A stretch of 26,795 nt of DNA, taken from NCBI GenBank assembly GCA_910588655.1, contig CAJUPJ010000042.1, forward strand, positions 1-26,795, given 5' to 3'. Under the pieces are notes generated by a model. The model saw only the letters and a program-made list of their open reading frames with translations, did no database searches and was not told the DNA's origin. This document shows, piece by piece, positions 24,026 to 26,795 of the stretch (position 1 is the stretch's first letter; each line of letters starts with the position of its first letter). Position numbers and translations under genes: made by a program. The stretch is from an uncultured Lachnospiraceae bacterium (GTDB lineage Bacteria > Bacillota > Clostridia > Lachnospirales > Lachnospiraceae).

Positions 24026-25514
24026 CCCATAAGCGCGAACTTAAGCAAGCAATCCTGATAAAATTGCTGTATGGAACTCATCATTTTTATTTATCCGGTG
24101 CCGCTTCCTTTTTGATAAATAGCGTAAATATTTTTTATTTGTAATATCAATAAACTGACTCCATGATAAAAATAAAATTTCTCTTATTTGCAAAAATGCC
24201 AGTTTACTTTTTTCGTAAACAGAATAATCTGCAATTTCATTTTTTTCTTTTAGAAAACATTCTGCTAAAAATGACTGCCGTTCTGATATTACCAATATTA
24301 TAAGCCAAAGAAGTACCTCTGTTTCTGCATATTTTATGCTTCCAGCCTTTAAAGTGGTTATGGAAAAATTCTGCTTAAAACGTTTAAACAACAGCTCCAC
24401 CTGCCAGCGGTTTCTGTACAGATACAAAATTTCTTCACTACAGTATCCTGTCCCTAAAGATGTAACCAAAACAATCCATCCTGCACAAAATAATGTTTCT
24501 TCTGTTATCTGGTTCTGTTTTCTTAAAGCTGTACTTTTTTTACGTTTTCTTGATTTTTCTGCTTGTCCATCTGGCAGTTTCCCCGCAATTACACGTACAA
24601 AAGCCTTCTTTGTCATGTATTTACAAAATCCGTATATATCAAGTATTTTTTTGTGGTTTTTTCTGCTTTTTTTAATAACTGTACTAATGGGATTTTATTG
24701 TCATCTGCATCATACAGACAGAAATTTCTGGGTGTGATGCGTAAAATTACATCTGCCTTCTGTTCCTGTGCATAGATATAATTATTTGCTGTCCCATATC
24801 CTGCATCTGCCATTACAAGGCCATCTTTTCCAATAGAAAAATGCTTAAGGGATTCTGCTGTATGCTGGCCTGTAACTTTTATTTCACATATACGGTTTTT
24901 GTTTAAGGAATAACATGTGTGGATGCGTTGCTGTTCCTGTTTTTTCCCATCCTGGCGGATTACAGAGGCATCCACCAGCAATACATTTTTAATTTTTCCA
25001 TAAGCAGATATGTCTGGTCCTGGAAGGAATGATGACAACATGGAATGTAAAATTTCATGTAAAAAATAAGATGTTTTTGAAAAATGTTTTCTTAAACTGG
25101 TATCAGAAACAGCAGCTATCCCAAGTGCGCAGGCTGCAACAGCTAACATACGGAAAGAAATTTTCTGGCATGCATAAATAAATAATATTTTAAGCAGGTC
25201 TGCAGCAGAACGTATTCCCCGTTTTCTTTGCAGGGCACCAGTATTTAGAACAAGCTCTTCCAAATTTTTTGGAAGATGTGGAAGAATTTTTTCGTCCCAC
25301 TTTTTTAAAACGTCTTGTAAATTTTTATTTTGTCTGTTAGAATTATTTTTTAAATTCATGACAATCCTCTTTTCTGTGAAAATTATTTGCAAGATTCATA
25401 AACACTAAAAAAAGAGTTTGTCATGGATTTTTTTATTTTTAATAAATTTTTCCTGATAAAAAGTATTTGAAAGCCTTGTTTTGTGTATTTTTGGCTTAAG
25501 TTCGCGCCTATGGG
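24026..25514 (-). mobile_element. IS4-type insertion sequence, rearranged flanks
   Basis: About 1.49 kb. The left end CCCATAAGCGCGAACTTAAG (24026-24045) is matched by the reverse complement of 25495-25514 with one mismatch, so inverted repeats of about 21 bp bound the unit. The left flank is the serine recombinase and the right flank an IS630-type transposase; no target duplication is visible, which implies deletion or recombination between elements. Confidence 0.8.
24041..25359 (-). pseudogene. IS4-type transposase in two frames joined at an A7 run
   Basis: ATG 25359 (GAGG upstream) opens frame 1: a Pro-rich start, RGIRSAADLLKILFIYACQK, then Asp130 in NVLLVDASVI and Asp185 in LVMADAGYG. Frame 1 ends at 24613 (YTDFVNT). 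Frame 2 begins no later than ATG 24616, but the -1 frame is open back to the A7 run at 24646-24652 (KILDIYGFCKYMTKKAFVRV), which reads better as protein than frame 1 there. The catalytic Glu is in frame 2, RNRWQVELLFKRFKQ (the Y-x2-R-x3-E-x6-K signature). The stop TAA at 24041 lies inside the terminal repeat. Either A AAA AAA is a programmed -1 slippery site or one A was lost. The type 'pseudogene' is provisional. Confidence 0.75.
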
Positions 25515-26287
25515 ATTGCTTCCCCTGTCAGCAGGTCTATCCCTGCAAGCAGGGATAATGTTCCCTTGCGGACATACTCATAATCTCTGCGGAGGAAGCC
25601 ATTTTCTTCTGTCGGATTGTAATCCGGATATTTATTCGCAACCGCCTGAATGCCTGGTTTTTCATCATAGGATACCGTATGCGTGGTATGTCCATCCTCC
25701 GGAATGATGATATTCCCATTTTCATCAAACTGCATTCCGGCCTGCTTATAGACTATGAGCACCTCATGCATTTTGTTTTCAAAATCAGGGTCTTTTCTTT
25801 CCAGATAATACTTGATTCTGAACGGCCTGATATCCATCTTTTTTAAATACTTCTGCAGCCACGGCTTGGTTATGGTTTTTAAGCGTGGATATCCTGCCTG
25901 TTCGGCAGATGTCTGAATATGCTTATGCAATGCTGACAATGTCCATAACTCCGCGGCATAACCAGGCCCACATGGTTTTTGGCAGGCAATACTGATGATC
26001 CAGGCCTTTGCGTCATCTGTAATTTCTGGCGGGCGACCGGAACGTTCTTCATCAAAGAGGGCGGGATTTATCCCATTGGAAAGGTACTGGTCAATGCATC
26101 GACGCACAGTATTTACACTGATGCCAAGGCTGTCTGCAATGGATTTATCCGAACGGGCCTCGGATTTCCAAAGGAGGATTCTTGCCTGGTCTACCACCTG
26201 GGACTGAATTGTTCTTGTTTTAATAAGTGATGTTAAATAATTCTGATTCTCATCTGACAGTTCAATATAATATGTGTGGGCTGGCAT
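25508..26287 (-). pseudogene. IS630-family transposase, C-terminally truncated
   Basis: ATG 26287 after GGAGG. The N-terminus MPAHTYYIELSDENQNYLTS is followed by an HTH (SDKSIADSLGISVNTVRRCI), a Pro-rich linker (RSGRPPEITDDAKAWIISIA) and the start of the DDE domain: FRIKYYLERKDPDFENKMHE, EDGHTTHTVSYDEKPGIQAV, and GTLSLLAGIDLLTGEAIP. It stops at 25508 inside the terminal repeat of the IS4-type element. The usual second half (DNHSAH and the final Glu) is missing, and the expected remainder is not on the other side of that element. It cannot be active. Confidence 0.85.
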
Positions 26288-26360
26288 AATCTTAGACCTC
26301 CAAATATGATTTATATAGGTCTGTTTTATCATATATCGAAACTATCAACAACTTAATTTA

Positions 26361-26441
26361 TTATATACTAGTTTTTCCAACGCCTGGTACACCGAATATA
26401 AGAACAACTAAATTTTCGGGTAATTTATATTCTTTTCTCAT
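26361..26441 (-). pseudogene. 5' stub of a P-loop NTPase gene cut by the IS630 element
   Basis: Minus-strand ATG 26441 behind GGGAGA. Encodes MRKEYKLPENLVVLIFGVPG and VGKTSI, then a stop: a beta strand leading straight into a Walker A loop G-V-P-G-V-G-K-T-S. Sequence after TS is lost at the IS630 edge (a TA-rich TATATAATAA, fitting IS630's TA target). It could be a kinase or AAA+ type ATPase; too little remains to say. Confidence 0.6.
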
Positions 26442-26446
26442 ATATC

Positions 26447-26700
26447 TCCCTTATAAAAGTACTATGCTTTTATATTGCTAGATGGATAATTAAGTATTCT
26501 TCTGTATTTTCCCAAAACTGACAGATAATAAAAAGTTATCCATCACTTTTTACTATAATACCACTTTTTTCCATAAAAGTTACTATATTTTTTCTATTTT
26601 TTTATTAATTTTAGACAATTCCACTTTATCTAACCTGCTTCTAACCAAAAAGCTATAATATGATTAGAACTACTACATAGCAAAGGAGATAAACCAAATC
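26447..26700. other. AT-rich intergenic region
   Basis: No gene. It serves as the upstream region for the minus-strand P-loop stub and the plus-strand short frame at 26701. A TATAAT lies at about 26654-26659. Confidence 0.4.
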
Positions 26701-26760
26701 ATGAATGAAATCAAACCACATCTGGAAAACTACATAAATTACGTGAGTTCGACAAAATAA
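26701..26760 (+). CDS. very short frame, probably a gene stub
   Basis: ATG 26701 has a good AAAGGAGAT ribosome binding site but the frame is only 19 codons (MNEIKPHLENYINYVSSTK) before TAA. It is either a leader peptide or the start of a truncated gene. The -10-like GGTATAATTTAAC follows at 26783. Confidence 0.25.
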   Translation: MNEIKPHLENYINYVSSTK

Positions 26761-26795
26761 AAATCCATAAGCAAGGTTCTATGGTATAATTTAAC

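Noticed and set aside
1..26795. tRNA or rRNA genes
   Set aside because: No conserved rRNA stretches or tRNA-like T-loop (GGTTCGAATC) with cloverleaf arms were noticed on either strand.

Overview
The window is low-GC Firmicutes DNA, most likely from a gut Clostridia/Lachnospiraceae-type genome. The evidence is strong GGAGG ribosome binding sites, AT-rich intergenic DNA, Agr-type peptide signalling genes, a Spo0A-C-like mini-protein, Big/PPC-type secreted proteins and Tn1549-like conjugative-element debris. It looks like an accessory island in an advanced state of rearrangement. Many genes carry single nonsense codons or one-base frameshifts while the rest of the reading frame stays well preserved.

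Layout. 1-390: 3' remnant of an SNF2-type helicase/methylase gene of a conjugative element. 1.05-2.9 kb: two XRE regulators (the second with an in-frame TAA) and a nonsense-interrupted member of a small acidic protein family. 3.4-6.7 kb: a quorum-sensing core made of a LytTR response regulator, a GHKL histidine kinase, agrB, an AgrD-like cyclic-peptide precursor and a signal-peptide/CxxC small protein split by TGA. 6.8-9.6 kb: two leaderless proteins of unknown function and a frameshifted secreted PPC-domain protein. 9.6-10.3 kb: a second agrBD cassette whose agrB is cut by a MITE next to the position of its catalytic Cys. 10.3-15.9 kb: alternating secreted proteins (PPC or P-domain-like) and leaderless proteins. 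16-19.6 kb: three sibling XRE repressors on the minus strand (one nonsense-mutated), a Spo0A-C-like mini-protein, two more members of the small acidic family, and a second, partly gene-converted copy of the 227-aa leaderless protein that lands on a truncated Big-type surface protein.

20.1-24.0 kb is higher-GC debris of a conjugative element: a frameshifted XRE gene, an orphan MazF/PemK C-terminus, a small element-associated protein and a large serine recombinase. The recombinase is split by an ISAs1-family IS with a clear 10-bp target duplication and then truncated. 24.0-26.4 kb holds an IS4-type element whose two transposase frames meet at an A7 run, abutting a truncated IS630-family element that itself interrupts a P-loop NTPase gene.

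Working model (inference): the kinase/regulator pair senses a thiolactone peptide made by AgrBD and drives a cluster of secreted and leaderless proteins, which would be the most novel content here. The duplicated agrBD, the duplicated 227-aa gene and the repeated secreted/leaderless alternation suggest growth by tandem duplication followed by decay. ICE fragments at both ends suggest the block once travelled as, or inside, a conjugative element.
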